From Bromus sterilis (lineage: Eukaryota > Streptophyta > Magnoliopsida > Poales > Poaceae), in contig OX465598.1 of the NCBI GenBank assembly GCA_950022295.1, forward strand, positions 1,240,001-1,304,000: DNA of 64,000 nt, in the 5' to 3' direction. The notes below the pieces were generated by a model that was not told the origin of the DNA, made no database searches, and saw only the letters and a program-made list of their open reading frames with translations. A program made the position numbers and the translations under genes. Of the stretch, positions 1-10,100 are shown piece by piece. The first letter of the stretch is position 1. The number at the start of each line of letters is the position of its first letter.

Positions 1-140
1 GGGTGCATTTACGTGACGGTCATCAACCCTCGCACTTTTGGCCGATTCTGGCCTGTTTCATGGGCTATTAATCACAGTTATATGGGCTATTCATCACCGT
101 TTTGGGTCCCCGGAGTGATTTCCACCATTGACGAACCCCA
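1..140 (+). repeat. Reference monomer, class A (TATTCATCACC centre)
   Basis: This unit is used as the offset reference for all other entries. Landmarks are: GGGTGCATTT at 1-10; an ACGT core at 11-14; the odd palindrome TGACGGTCA at 14-22; GGCC at 40-43 and again at 50-53; the two 22-bp subrepeats at 60-81 and 82-103; CCCCGG at 108-113; and ACGAACCCCA at 131-140. Seven CpGs lie at offsets 12, 17, 31, 43, 98, 111 and 132, an observed/expected ratio of about 0.81 by hand count. Class A is defined by TATATGGGCTATTCATCACC in the second subrepeat and is the commonest class in much of the window. The choice of base 1 as the unit start is arbitrary. Confidence 0.93.
60..103 (+). repeat. Internal 22-bp tandem duplication inside the monomer
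   Basis: Bases 60-81 and 82-103 are two adjacent 22-bp units, both beginning ATGGGCTATT. They agree at 19 of 22 positions; the differences are A/C at unit position 11, A/C at 17 and A/T at 21. In classes whose second unit reads TTAATCACCG the match rises to 20 of 22. The duplication is present in nearly all monomers, so it predates array growth. Units with one copy (27,723; 30,215; 32,707) and three copies (38,547) show that it still changes copy number. Confidence 0.9.
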
Positions 141-280
141 GGGTGCATTTACGTGACGGTCATCAACCCTCGCACTTTTGGCCGATTCTGGCCATTTTCA
201 TGGGTTATTAATAACAGTTATATGGGCTATTAATCACCGTTTTGGGTCCCCGGAGTGATTTCCACCATTGACGAACCCTA
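141..280 (+). repeat. Monomer class D (ATTTTCATGGGTTATTAATAACAG)
   Basis: First example of the class in which GGCCTGTTTCATGGGC is replaced by GGCCATTTTCATGGGT and the first subrepeat continues TATTAATAACAG. The class usually carries TTATATGGGCTATTAATCACC or ...CACAG in the second subrepeat. Subclasses add GGTTATCAACACTCGCAG in the left half (for example near 2,095 and 2,515) or CACTTGTTGCC (near 1,397). It differs from class A at several linked positions in the centre, so it is the most divergent common class and the most useful for spotting recombinant units. Confidence 0.85.
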
Positions 281-420
281 GGGTGCATTTACGTGACGGT
301 CATCAACCCTCGCACTTTTGGCCGATTCTGGCCTGTTTCATGGGCTATTAATCACAGTTACATGGGCAATTAATCACCGTTTTGGGTCCCCGGAGTGATT
401 TCCACCATTGACGAACCCTA
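281..420 (+). repeat. Monomer class B (TTACATGGGCAATTAATCACC)
   Basis: First example of the class with C at offset 81 (TTACAT) and GGGCAATTAATC in the second subrepeat. It recurs in every HOR block. Derivatives include TTAGATAGGCAATT (1,956-2,094), TTAGATGGGCAATT (58,0xx and later), TTACATAGGCAATT (44.5 kb onward) and TTACATAAGCAATT (about 48,981, 50,524 and 53,044). These act as position-specific HOR markers. Confidence 0.85.
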
Positions 421-559
421 GGGTGCATTTACGTGACGGTCATCAACCCTCGCACTTTGGCCGATTCTGGCCTGTTTCATGGGCTATTAATCACAGTTAC
501 ATGGGCAATTAATCACCGTTTTGGGTCCCCGGAGTGATTTCCACCATTGACGAACCCTA
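421..559 (+). repeat. 139-bp class B unit with a T deletion (CGCACTTTGG)
   Basis: This unit lacks one T of the four-T run at offset 37-40 and so measures 139 bp. The same three-T allele occurs in the next unit (560-698) and in paired units near 7.2-7.4, 8.2-8.35, 11.7-11.85, 12.5-12.7, 14.2-14.4, 15.7-15.9, 18.1-18.3, 18.95-19.1, 20.6-20.8, 22.2-22.3, 23.0-23.15, 33.55-33.7 and 35.35-35.5 kb. The linked pair (class B then class C, both three-T) is inherited as a block. Confidence 0.85.
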
Positions 560-698
560 GGGTGCATTTACGTGACGGTCATCAACCCTCGCACTTTGGC
601 CGATTCTGGCCTGTTTCATGGGCTACTAATCACAGTTACATGGGCTATTAATCACCGTTTTGGGTCCCCGGAGTGATTTCCACCATTGACGAACCCCA
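560..698 (+). repeat. Monomer class C (GGGCTACTAATCACAGTTACATGGGCTATT)
   Basis: First example of the class in which the first subrepeat reads CTACTAATC and the second begins TACATGGGCTATTAATC. A linked subclass has the left-half variant GCACTTACGTG instead of GCATTTACGTG (1,258-1,396 and its descendants). This copy also carries the three-T allele and is 139 bp. Confidence 0.83.
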
Positions 699-1117
699 GG
701 GTGCATTTACGTGACGGTCATCAACCCTCGCACTTTTGGCCGATTCTGGCCTGTTTCATGGGCTATTAATCACAGTTATATGGGCTATTCATCACCGTTT
801 TGGGTCCCCGGAGTGATTTCCACCATTGACGAACCCCAGGGTGCATTTACGTGACGGTCATCAACCCTCGCACTTTTGGCCAATTCTGGCCTGTTTCATG
901 CGCTATTAATCACAGTTATATGGGCTATTCATCACCGTTTTGGGTCCCCGGAGTGATTTCCACCATTGACAAACCCCAGGGTGCATTTACGTGACGGTCA
1001 TCAACCCTCGCACTTTTGGCCGATTCTGGCCTGTTTCATGGGCTATTAATCACAGTTACATGGGCAATTAATCACCGTTTTGGGTCCCCGGAGTGATTTC
1101 CACCATTGACGAACCCA

Positions 1118-1257
1118 GGGTGCATTTACGTGACGGTCATCAACCCTCGCACTTTTGGCCGATTCTGGCCTGTTTCATGGGCTATTAATCAGAGTTACAT
1201 GGGCAATTAATCACCGTTTTGGGTCCCCGGAGTGATTTCCACCATTGACGAACCCTA
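1118..1257 (+). repeat. Monomer class H (AATCAGAGTTACATGGG)
   Basis: Class B derivative with C to G in the first subrepeat (CAGAG for CACAG). It is always followed by a class C unit carrying GCACTTACG, and recurs near 4.4, 8.9, 13.2, 19.65, 23.7, 24.95, 27.45, 29.95, 32.45, 34.25 and 36.05 kb, then disappears from the right part of the window. It marks one segment that has been copied many times between 1 and 36 kb. Confidence 0.83.
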
Positions 1258-1815
1258 GGGTGCACTTACGTGACGGTCATCAACCCTCGCACTTTTGGCC
1301 GATTCTGGCCTGTTTCATGGGCTACTAATCACAGTTACATGGGCTATTAATCACCGTTTTGGGTCCCCGGAGTGATTTCCACCATTGATGAACCCAGGGT
1401 GCATTTACGTGACGGTTATCAACCCTCGCACTTGTTGCCGATTCTGGCCATTTTCATGGGTTATTAATAACAGTTATATGGGCTATTAATCACCTTTTTG
1501 GGTCCCCGGAGTGATTTCCACCATTGACAAACCCTAGGGTGCATTTACGTGACGGTCATCAACCCTCGCACTTTTGGCCGATTCTGGCCTGTTTCATGGG
1601 CTACTAATCACAGTTACATGGGCTATTAATCACCGTTTTGGGTCCCCGGAGTGATTTCCACCATTGATGAACCCAGGGTGCATTTACGTGACGGTTATCA
1701 ACCCTCGCACTTGTTGCCGATTCTGGCCATTTTCATGGGTTATTAATAACAGTTATATGGGCTATTAATCACAGTTTTGGGTCCCCGGAGTGATTTACAC
1801 CACTGACGAACCCTA

Positions 1816-1955
1816 GGGTGCATTTACGTGACGGTCATCAACCCTCGCACTTTTGGCCGATTCTGGCCTGTTTCATAGGCTATTAATCACAGTTATATGG
1901 GCTATTAATCACCGTTTTGGGTCCCCGGAGTGATTTCCACCATTGACGAACCCCA
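1816..1955 (+). repeat. Monomer class F (TTTCATAGGCTATTAATC)
   Basis: Class A/D relative with G to A in the first subrepeat (CATAGGC for CATGGGC). It usually sits between a class D unit ending GATTTACACCACTGACG and a class G unit (TTAGATAGG). The D-F-G trio is a conserved cassette seen near 1.8, 2.6, 3.35, 28.0, 30.5, 38.6, 40.4, 42.1, 43.8 and 46.4 kb. Near 5.1 and 9.5 kb the F-G part is present, but the unit before F ends GATTTCCACCATTGACG. Confidence 0.8.
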
Positions 1956-2094
1956 GGGTGCATTTACGTGACGGTCATCAACCCTCGCACTTTTGGCCGA
2001 TTCTGGCCTGTTTCATGGGCTATTAATCACAGTTAGATAGGCAATTAATCATCGTTTTGGGTCCCCGGAGTGATTTCCACCATTGACGAACCAA
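1956..2094 (+). repeat. Monomer class G (TTAGATAGGCAATT)
   Basis: Class B derivative with TTAGATAGG at the subrepeat junction and, here, AATCATCG instead of AATCACCG. It ends in the short boundary GACGAACCAAGGG and so is 139 bp. It recurs at 2,871, 5,315, 9,645, about 16,069, 28,198, 30,690, 38,786, 40,601, 42,277, 43,952 and 46,607 (positions of TTAGAT), and these gave several of the HOR periods reported here. Confidence 0.82.
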
Positions 2095-3910
2095 GGGTGC
2101 ATTTACGTGACGGTTATCAACACTCGCAGTTTTGGCCGATTCTGGCCATTTTCATGGGTTATTAATAACAGTTATATGGGCTATTAATCACCGTTTTGGG
2201 TCCCCGGAGTGATTTACACCACTGACGAACCCTAGGGTGCATTTACGTGACGGTCATCAACCCTCGCACTTTTGGCCGATTCTGGCCTGTTTCATGGGCT
2301 ACTAATCACAGTTACATGGGCTATTAATCACCGTTTTGGGTCCCCGGAGTGATTTCCACCACTGACGAACCCTAGGGTGCATTTACGTGACGGTCATCAA
2401 CCCTCGCACTTTTGGCCGATTCTGGCCTGTTTCATAGGCTATTAATCACAGTTATATGGGCTATTAATCACCGTTTTGGGTCCCCAGAGTGATTTCCACC
2501 ATTGATGAACCCAGGGTGCATTTACGTGACGGTTATCAACACTCGCAGTTTTGGCCGATTCTGGCCATTTTCATGGGTTATTAATAACAGTTATATGGGC
2601 TATTAATCACAGTTTTGGGTCCCCGGAGTGATTTACACCACTGACGAACCCTAGGGTGCATTTACGTGACGGTCATCAACCCTCGCACTTTTGGCCGATT
2701 CTGGCCTGTTTCATAGGCTATTAATCACAGTTATATGGGCTATTAATCACCGTTTTGGGTCCCCGGAGTGATTTCCACCATTGACGAACCCCAGGGTGCA
2801 TTTACGTGACGGTCATCAACCCTCGCACTTTTGGCCGATTCTGGCCTGTTTCATGGGCTATTAATCACAGTTAGATAGGCAATTAATCATCGTTTTGGGT
2901 CCCCGGAGTGATTTCCACCATTGACGAACCAAGGGTGCATTTACGTGACGGTTATCAACACTCGCAGTTTTGGCCGATTCTGGCCATTTTCATGGGTTAT
3001 TAATAACAGTTATATGGGCTATTAATCACCGTTTTGGGTCCCCGGAGTGATTTACACCACTGACGAACCCTAGGGTGCATTTACGTGACGGTCATCAACC
3101 CTCGCACTTTTGGCCGATTCTGGCCTGTTTCATGGGCTACTAATCACAGTTACATGGGCTATTAATCACCGTTTTGGGTCCCCGGAGTGATTTCCACCAT
3201 TGATGAACCCAGGGTGCATTTACGTGACGGTTATCAACACTCGCAGTTTTGGCCGATTCTGGCCATTTTCATGGGTTATTAATAACAGTTATATGGGCTA
3301 TTAATCACAGTTTTGGGTCCCCGGAGTGATTTACACCACTGACGAACCCTAGGGTGCATTTACGTGACGGTCATCAACCCTCGCACTTTTGGCCGATTCT
3401 GGCCTGTTTCATAGGCTATTAATCACAGTTATATGGGCTATTAATCACCGTTTTGGGTCCCCGGAGTGATTTCCACCATTGACGAACCCCAGGGTGCATT
3501 TACGTGACGGTCATCAACCCTCGCACTTTTGGCCGATTCTGGCCTGTTTCATGGGCTATTAATCACAGTTAGATGGGCAATTAATCACCGTTTTGGGTCC
3601 CCGGAGTGATTTCCACCATTGACGAACCTCAGGGTGCATCTACGTGACGGTCATCAACCCTCGCACTTTTGGCCGATTCTGGCCTGTTTCATGGGCTATT
3701 AATCACAGTTACATGGGCAATTAATCACCGTTTTGGGTCCCCGGAGTGATTTCCACCATTGACGAACCCAGGGTGCATTTACGTGACGGTCATCAACCCT
3801 CGCACTTTTGGCCGATTCTGGCCTGTTTCATGGGCTATTAATCACAGTTACATGGGCAATTAATCACCGTTTTGGGTCCCCGGAGTGATTTCCACCATTG
3901 ACGAACCCTA

Positions 3911-3980
3911 GGGTGCACTTACGTGACGGTCATCAACCCTCGCACTTCCCCGGAGTGATTTCCACCATTGACGAACCCCA
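3911..3980 (+). repeat. Half-length monomer, 70 bp
   Basis: The unit starts GGGTGCACTTACGTG and runs normally to CGCACTT (offset 37), then jumps directly to CCCCGGAGTGATTTCC (offset 108). The lost segment is offsets 38-107, 70 bp, exactly half of a 140-bp unit. It includes both GGCC motifs and both 22-bp subrepeats. The two sides share at most one base at the join, so this is not an in-register homologous exchange. It lies at the left edge of the 4,469-bp HOR (x matches x+4469 from about 3,947). Confidence 0.88.
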
Positions 3981-4818
3981 GGGTGCATTTACGTGACGGT
4001 CATCAACCCTCGCACTTTTGGCCGATTCTGGCCTGTTTCATGGGCTATTAATCACAGTTATATGGGCTATTCATCACCGTTTTGGGTCCCCGGAGTGATT
4101 TCCACCATTGACGAACCCCAGGGTGCATTTACGTGACGGTCATCAACCCTCGCACTTTTGGCCGATTCTGGCCTGTTTCATGGGCTATTAATCACAGTTA
4201 TATGGGCTATTCATCACCGTTTTGGGTCCCCGGAGTGATTTCCACCATTGACAAACCCCAGGGTGCATTTACGTGACGGTCATCAACCCTCGCACTTTTG
4301 GCCGATTCTGGCCTGTTTCATGGGCTATTAATCACAGTTACATGGGCAATTAATCACCGTTTTGGGTCCCCGGAGTGATTTCCACCATTGACGAACCCAG
4401 GGTGCATTTACGTGACGGTCATCAACCCTCGCACTTTTGGCCGATTCTGGCCTGTTTCATGGGCTATTAATCAGAGTTACATGGGCAATTAATCACCGTT
4501 TTGGGTCCCCGGAGTGATTTCCACCATTGACGAACCCTAGGGTGCACTTACGTGACGGTCATCAACCCTCGCACTTTTGGCCGATTCTGGCCTGTTTCAT
4601 GGGCTACTAATCACAGTTACATGGGCTATTAATCACCGTTTTGGGTCCCCGGAGTGATTTCCACCATTGATGAACCCAGGGTGCATTTACGTGACGGTTA
4701 TCAACCCTCGCACTTGTTGCCGATTCTGGCCATTTTCATGGGTTATTAATAACAGTTATATGGGCTATTAATCACCTTTTTGGGTCCCCGGAGTGATTTC
4801 CACCATTGACAAACCCTA

Positions 4819-4957
4819 GGGTGCATTTACGTGACGGTCATCAACCCTCGCACTTTTGGCCGATTCTGGCCTGTTTCATGGGCTACTAATCACATATACA
4901 TGGGCTATTAATCACCGTTTTGGGTCCCCGGAGTGATTTCCAACATTGATGAACCCA
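4819..4957 (+). repeat. Monomer class E (CTACTAATCACATATACATGGG)
   Basis: Class C derivative in which CACAGTTACATGGG becomes CACATATACATGGG at the subrepeat junction. This is its first occurrence in the window. It recurs near 6.4, 9.35, 10.9, 13.7, 15.1, 17.3, 20.1, 21.5, 24.2, 24.4, 25.4, 25.7, 33.0, 34.7, 34.85, 36.5, 38.3, 40.2, 41.85, 43.5, 45.8, 48.4, 52.5, 55.0, 56.4, 57.1, 61.1 and 63.6 kb, usually once per HOR copy. From 45 kb a subclass ends GGAGTGTTTTCC instead of GGAGTGATTTCC. Confidence 0.82.
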
Positions 4958-7054
4958 GGGTGCATTTACGTGACGGTTATCAACACTCGCAGTTTTGGCC
5001 GATTCTGGCCATTTTCATGGGTTATTAATAACAGTTATATGGGCTATTAATCACAGTTTTGGGTCCCCGGAGTGATTTCCACCATTGACGAACCCTAGGG
5101 TGCATTTACGTGACGGTCATCAACCCTCGCACTTTTGGCCGATTCTGGCCTGTTTCATAGGCTATTAATCACAGTTATATGGGCTATTAATCACCGTTTT
5201 GGGTCCCCGGAGTGATTTCCACCATTGACGAACCCCAGGGTGCATTTACGTGACGGTCATCAACCCTCGCACTTTTGGCCGATTCTGGCCTGTTTCATGG
5301 GCTATTAATCACAGTTAGATAGGCAATTAATCACCGTTTTGGGTCCCCGGAGTGATTTCCACCATTGACGAACCAAGGGTGCATTTACGTGACGGTTATC
5401 AACACTCGCAGTTTTAGCCGATTCTGGCCATTTTCATGGGTTATTAATAACAGTTATATGGGCTATTAATCACCGTTTTGGGTCCCCGGAGTGATTTACA
5501 CCACTGACGAACCCTAGGGTGCATTTACGTGACGGTCATCAACCCTCGCACTTTTGGCCGATTCTGGCCTGTTTCATGGGCTATTAATCACAGTTATATG
5601 GGCTATTAATCACCGTTTTGGGTCCCCGGAGTGATTTCCACCATTGACGAACCCCAGGGTGCATTTACGTGACGGTCATCAACCCTTGCACTTTTGGCCG
5701 ATTCTGGCCTGTTTCATGGGCTATTAATCACAGTTACATGGGCAATTAATCACCGTTTTGGGTCCCCGGAGTGATTTCCACCATTGACGAACCCCAGGGT
5801 GCATTTACGTGACGGTCATCAACCCTCGCACTTTTGGCCGATTCTGGCCTGTTTCATGGGCTATTAATCACAGTTATATGGGCTATTAATCACCGTTTTG
5901 GGTCCCCGGAGTGATTTCCACCATTGACGAACCCAGGGTGCATTTACGTGACGGTCATCAACCCTCGCAGTTTTGGCCGATTCTGGCCTGTTTGATGGGC
6001 TATTAATCACAGTTATATGGGCTATTCATCACCGTTTTGGGTCCCCGGAGTGATTTCCACCATTGACGAACCCCAGGGTGCATTTACGTGACGGTCATCA
6101 ACCCTCGCACTTTTGGCCGATTCTGGCCTGTTTCATGGGCTATTAATCACAGTTATATGGGCTATTCATCACCGTTTTGGGTCCCCGGAGTGATTTCCAC
6201 CATTGACGAACCCCAGGGTGCATTTACGTGACGGTCATCAACCCTCGCACTTTTGGCCGATTCTGGCCTGTTTCATGGGCTATTAATCACAGTTACATGG
6301 GCAATTAATCACCGTTTTGGGTCCCCGGAGTGATTTCCACCATTGACGAACCCTAGGGTGCACTTACGTGACGGTCATCAACCCTCGCACTTTTGGCCGA
6401 TTCTGGCCTGTTTCATGGGCTACTAATCACATATACATGGGCTATTAATCACCGTTTTGGGTCCCCGGAGTGATTTCCACCATTGATGAACCCAGGGTGC
6501 ATTTACGTGACGGTTATCAACACTCGCAGTTTTGGCCGATTCTGGCCTGTTTCATGGGCTATTAATCACAGTTATATGGGCTATTCATCACCGTTTTGGG
6601 TCCCCGGAGTGATTTCCACCATTGACGAACCCCAGGGTGCATTTACGAGACGGTCATCAACCCTCGCACTTTTGGCCGATTCTGGCCATTTTCATGGGTT
6701 ATTAATAACAGTTATATGGGCTATTAATCACCGTTTTGGGTCCCCGGAGTGATTTCCACCATTGACGAACCCTAGGGTGCATTTACGTGACGGTCATCAA
6801 CCCTCGCACTTTTGGCCGATTCTGGCCTGTTTCATGGGCTATTAATCACAGTTATATGGGCTATTCATCACCGTTTTGGGTCCCCGGAGTGATTTCCACC
6901 ATTGACGAACCCCAGGGTGCATTTACGTGACGGTCATCAACCCTCGCACTTTTGGCCGATTCTGGCCATTTTCATGGGTTATTAATAACAGTTATATGGG
7001 CTATTAATCACCGTTTTGGGTCCCCGGAGTGATTTCCACCATTGACGAACCCTA

Positions 7055-7194
7055 GGGTGCATTTACGTGACGGTCATCAACCCTCGCACTTTTGGCCGAT
7101 TCTGGCCTGTTTCATGGGCTATTAATCACAGTTACATGGGCAATTAATCACCGTTTTGGGTCCCCGGAGTGATTTCCACCATTGACGAATTCCA
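7055..7194 (+). repeat. EcoRI-site monomer subclass (GACGAATTCCAGGG)
   Basis: Class B unit whose boundary GACGAACCCC is changed to GACGAATTCC, creating GAATTC at 7,187. The same allele occurs at 8,164; 11,656; 12,494; 14,170; 15,707; 18,081; 18,919; 20,595; 22,132 and 22,970, and nowhere else that I saw. Spacing gives 838, 1,676 and 1,537 bp within copies and 6,425 bp between copies. The allele is confined to about 7-23 kb, so it arose and spread within this part of the array. Confidence 0.88.
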
Positions 7195-10100
7195 GGGTGC
7201 ATTTACGTGACGGTCATCAACCCTCGCACTTTGGCCGATTCTGGCCTGTTTCATGGGCTATTAATCACAGTTACATGGGCAATTAATCACCGTTTTGGGT
7301 CCCCGGAGTGATTTCCACCATTGACGAACCCCAGGGTGCATTTACGTGACGGTCATCAACCCTCGCACTTTGGCCGATTCTGGCCTGTTTCATGGGCTAC
7401 TAATCACAGTTACATGGGCTATTAATCACCGTTTTGGGTCCCCGGAGTGATTTCCACCATTGACGAACCCAGGGTGCATTTACGTGACGGTCATCAACCC
7501 TCGCACTTTTGGCCGATTCTGGCCTGTTTCATGGGCTATTAATCACAGTTATATGGGCTATTCATCACCGTTTTGGGTCCCCGGAGTGATTTCCACCATT
7601 GACGAACCCCAGGGTGCATTTACGAGACGGTCATCAACCCTCGCACTTTTGGCCGATTCTGGCCATTTTCATGGGTTATTAATAACAGTTATATGGGCTA
7701 TTAATCACCGTTTTGGGTCCCCGGAGTGATTTCCACCATTGACGAACCCTAGGGTGCATTTACGTGACGGTCATCAACCCTCGCACTTTTGGCCGATTCT
7801 GGCCTGTTTCATGGGCTATTAATCACAGTTATATGGGCTATTCATCACCGTTTTGGGTCCCCGGAGTGATTTCCACCATTGACGAACCCCAGGGTGCATT
7901 TACGTGACGGTCATCAACCCTCGCACTTTTGGCCGATTCTGGCCATTTTCATGGGTTATTAATAACAGTTATATGGGCTATTAATCACCGTTTTGGGTCC
8001 CCGGAGTGATTTCCACCATTGACGAACCCTAGGGTGCATTTACGTGACGGTCATCAACCCTCGCACTTTTGGCCGATTCTGGCCTGTTTCATGGGCTATT
8101 AATCACAGTTACATGGGCAATTAATCACCGTTTTGGGTCCCCGGAGTGATTTCCACCATTGACGAATTCCAGGGTGCATTTACGTGACGGTCATCAACCC
8201 TCGCACTTTGGCCGATTCTGGCCTGTTTCATGGGCTATTAATCACAGTTACATGGGCAATTAATCACCGTTTTGGGTCCCCGGAGTGATTTCCACCATTG
8301 ACGAACCCCAGGGTGCATTTACGTGACGGTCATCAACCCTCGCACTTTGGCCGATTCTGGCCTGTTTCATGGGCTACTAATCACAGTTACATGGGCTATT
8401 AATCACCGTTTTGGGTCCCCGGAGTGATTTCCACCATTGACGAACCCCAGGGTGCATTTACGTGACGGTCATCAACCCTCGCACTTTTGGCCGATTCTGG
8501 CCTGTTTCATGGGCTATTAATCACAGTTATATGGGCTATTCATCACCGTTTTGGGTCCCCGGAGTGATTTCCACCATTGACGAACCCCAGGGTGCATTTA
8601 CGTGACGGTCATCAACCCTCGCACTTTTGGCCGATTCTGGCCTGTTTCATGGGCTATTAATCACAGTTATATGGGCTATTCATCACCGTTTTGGGTCCCC
8701 GGAGTGATTTCCACCATTGACAAACCCCAGGGTGCATTTACGTGACGGTCATCAACCCTCGCACTTTTGGCCGATTCTGGCCTGTTTCATGGGCTATTAA
8801 TCACAGTTACATGGGCAATTAATCACCGTTTTGGGTCCCCGGAGTGATTTCCACCATTGACGAACCCAGGGTGCATTTACGTGACGGTCATCAACCCTCG
8901 CACTTTTGGCCGATTCTGGCCTGTTTCATGGGCTATTAATCAGAGTTACATGGGCAATTAATCACCGTTTTGGGTCCCCGGAGTGATTTCCACCATTGAC
9001 GAACCCTAGGGTGCACTTACGTGACGGTCATCAACCCTCGCACTTTTGGCCGATTCTGGCCTGTTTCATGGGCTACTAATCACAGTTACATGGGCTATTA
9101 ATCACCGTTTTGGGTCCCCGGAGTGATTTCCACCATTGATGAACCCAGGGTGCATTTACGTGACGGTTATCAACCCTCGCACTTGTTGCCGATTCTGGCC
9201 ATTTTCATGGGTTATTAATAACAGTTATATGGGCTATTAATCACCTTTTTGGGTCCCCAGAGTGATTTCCACCATTGACAAACCCTAGGGTGCATTTACG
9301 TGACGGTCATCAACCCTCGCACTTTTGGCCGATTCTGGCCTGTTTCATGGGCTACTAATCACATATACATGGGCTATTAATCACCGTTTTGGGTCCCCGG
9401 AGTGATTTCCACCATTGACGAACCCTAGGGTGCATTTACGTGACGGTCATCAACCCTCGCACTTTTGGCCGATTCTGGCCTGTTTCATAGGCTATTAATC
9501 ACAGTTATATGGGCTATTAATCACCGTTTTGGGTCCCCGGAGTGATTTCCACCATTGACGAACCCCAGGGTGCATTTACGTGACGGTCATCAACCCTCGC
9601 ACTTTTGGCCGATTCTGGCCTGTTTCATGGGCTATTAATCACAGTTAGATAGGCAATTAATCACCGTTTTGGGTCCCCGGAGTGATTTCCACCATTGACG
9701 AACCAAGGGTGCATTTACGTGACGGTTATCAACACTCGCAGTTTTAGCCGATTCTGGCCATTTTCATGGGTTATTAATAACAGTTATATGGGCTATTAAT
9801 CACCGTTTTGGGTCCCCGGAGTGATTTACACCACTGACGAACCCTAGGGTGCATTTACGTGACGGTCATCAACCCTCGCACTTTTGGCCGATTCTGGCCT
9901 GTTTCATGGGCTATTAATCACAGTTATATGGGCTATTAATCACCGTTTTGGGTCCCCGGAGTGATTTCCACCATTGACGAACCCCAGGGTGCATTTACGT
10001 GACGGTCATCAACCCTCGCACTTTTGGCCGATTCTGGCCTGTTTCATGGGCTATTAATCACAGTTACATGGGCAATTAATCACCGTTTTGGGTCCCCGGA

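Larger units (their letters stand above)
1718..3196. repeat. 838-bp higher-order repeat (6-mer), about 1.8 copies
   Basis: Sequence x matches x+838 from about 1,718 to 2,358. Diagnostic variants include TTAGATAGGCAATTAATCATCG at 2,033 and 2,871, and GATTTACACCACTGACG near 1,795 and 2,633. The period equals six monomers. The match ends near 3,197, where ATTGATGAACCC replaces ACTGACGAACCC. A secondary 698-bp (5-mer) shift links about 2,510-2,850 with 3,210-3,550, so two exchange events overlap here. Confidence 0.8.

Noticed and set aside
11..22. ACGTGACG as a bZIP or CRE-type regulatory site
   Set aside because: It occurs in every monomer as part of the conserved unit, with no gene nearby, so it cannot be called a functional promoter element from sequence alone.
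1..140. CENP-B box
   Set aside because: On the reverse strand GTTCGTCAATGGTGG begins with TTCG but lacks the required A at position 9 and the CGGG. No variant class restores it.
1..140. tRNA-derived origin (B-box-like GGTTCG and A-box-like TAGCCCAT on the reverse strand)
   Set aside because: The GGTTCG is not followed by the A..CC part of a B box, the A-box candidate lacks the purine after A, and order and spacing are wrong for an internal polymerase III promoter.
411..430. Interstitial telomeric repeat at CCCTAGGG boundaries
   Set aside because: Only one half-motif occurs on each side of the junction; no run of CCCTAA or CCCTAAA exists anywhere in the window.
6483..6752. 89-codon open frame beginning MMNPGCIYVT, recurring at 10,952, 17,377, 28,945 and 31,437
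   Set aside because: It lies wholly within satellite monomers, spans just under two units, and recurs only where the same HOR segment recurs. The unit length is not a multiple of three, there is no start context or regulatory sequence, and stop codons close all frames soon after. It is not a gene.
7460..7729. Other 64-89 codon frames (for example 7,460; 11,954; 24,664; 35,235; 45,729; 54,962)
   Set aside because: Same explanation: repeat-derived frames that differ only by monomer class. Similar peptides come from the same DNA, with no sign of codon-level selection.
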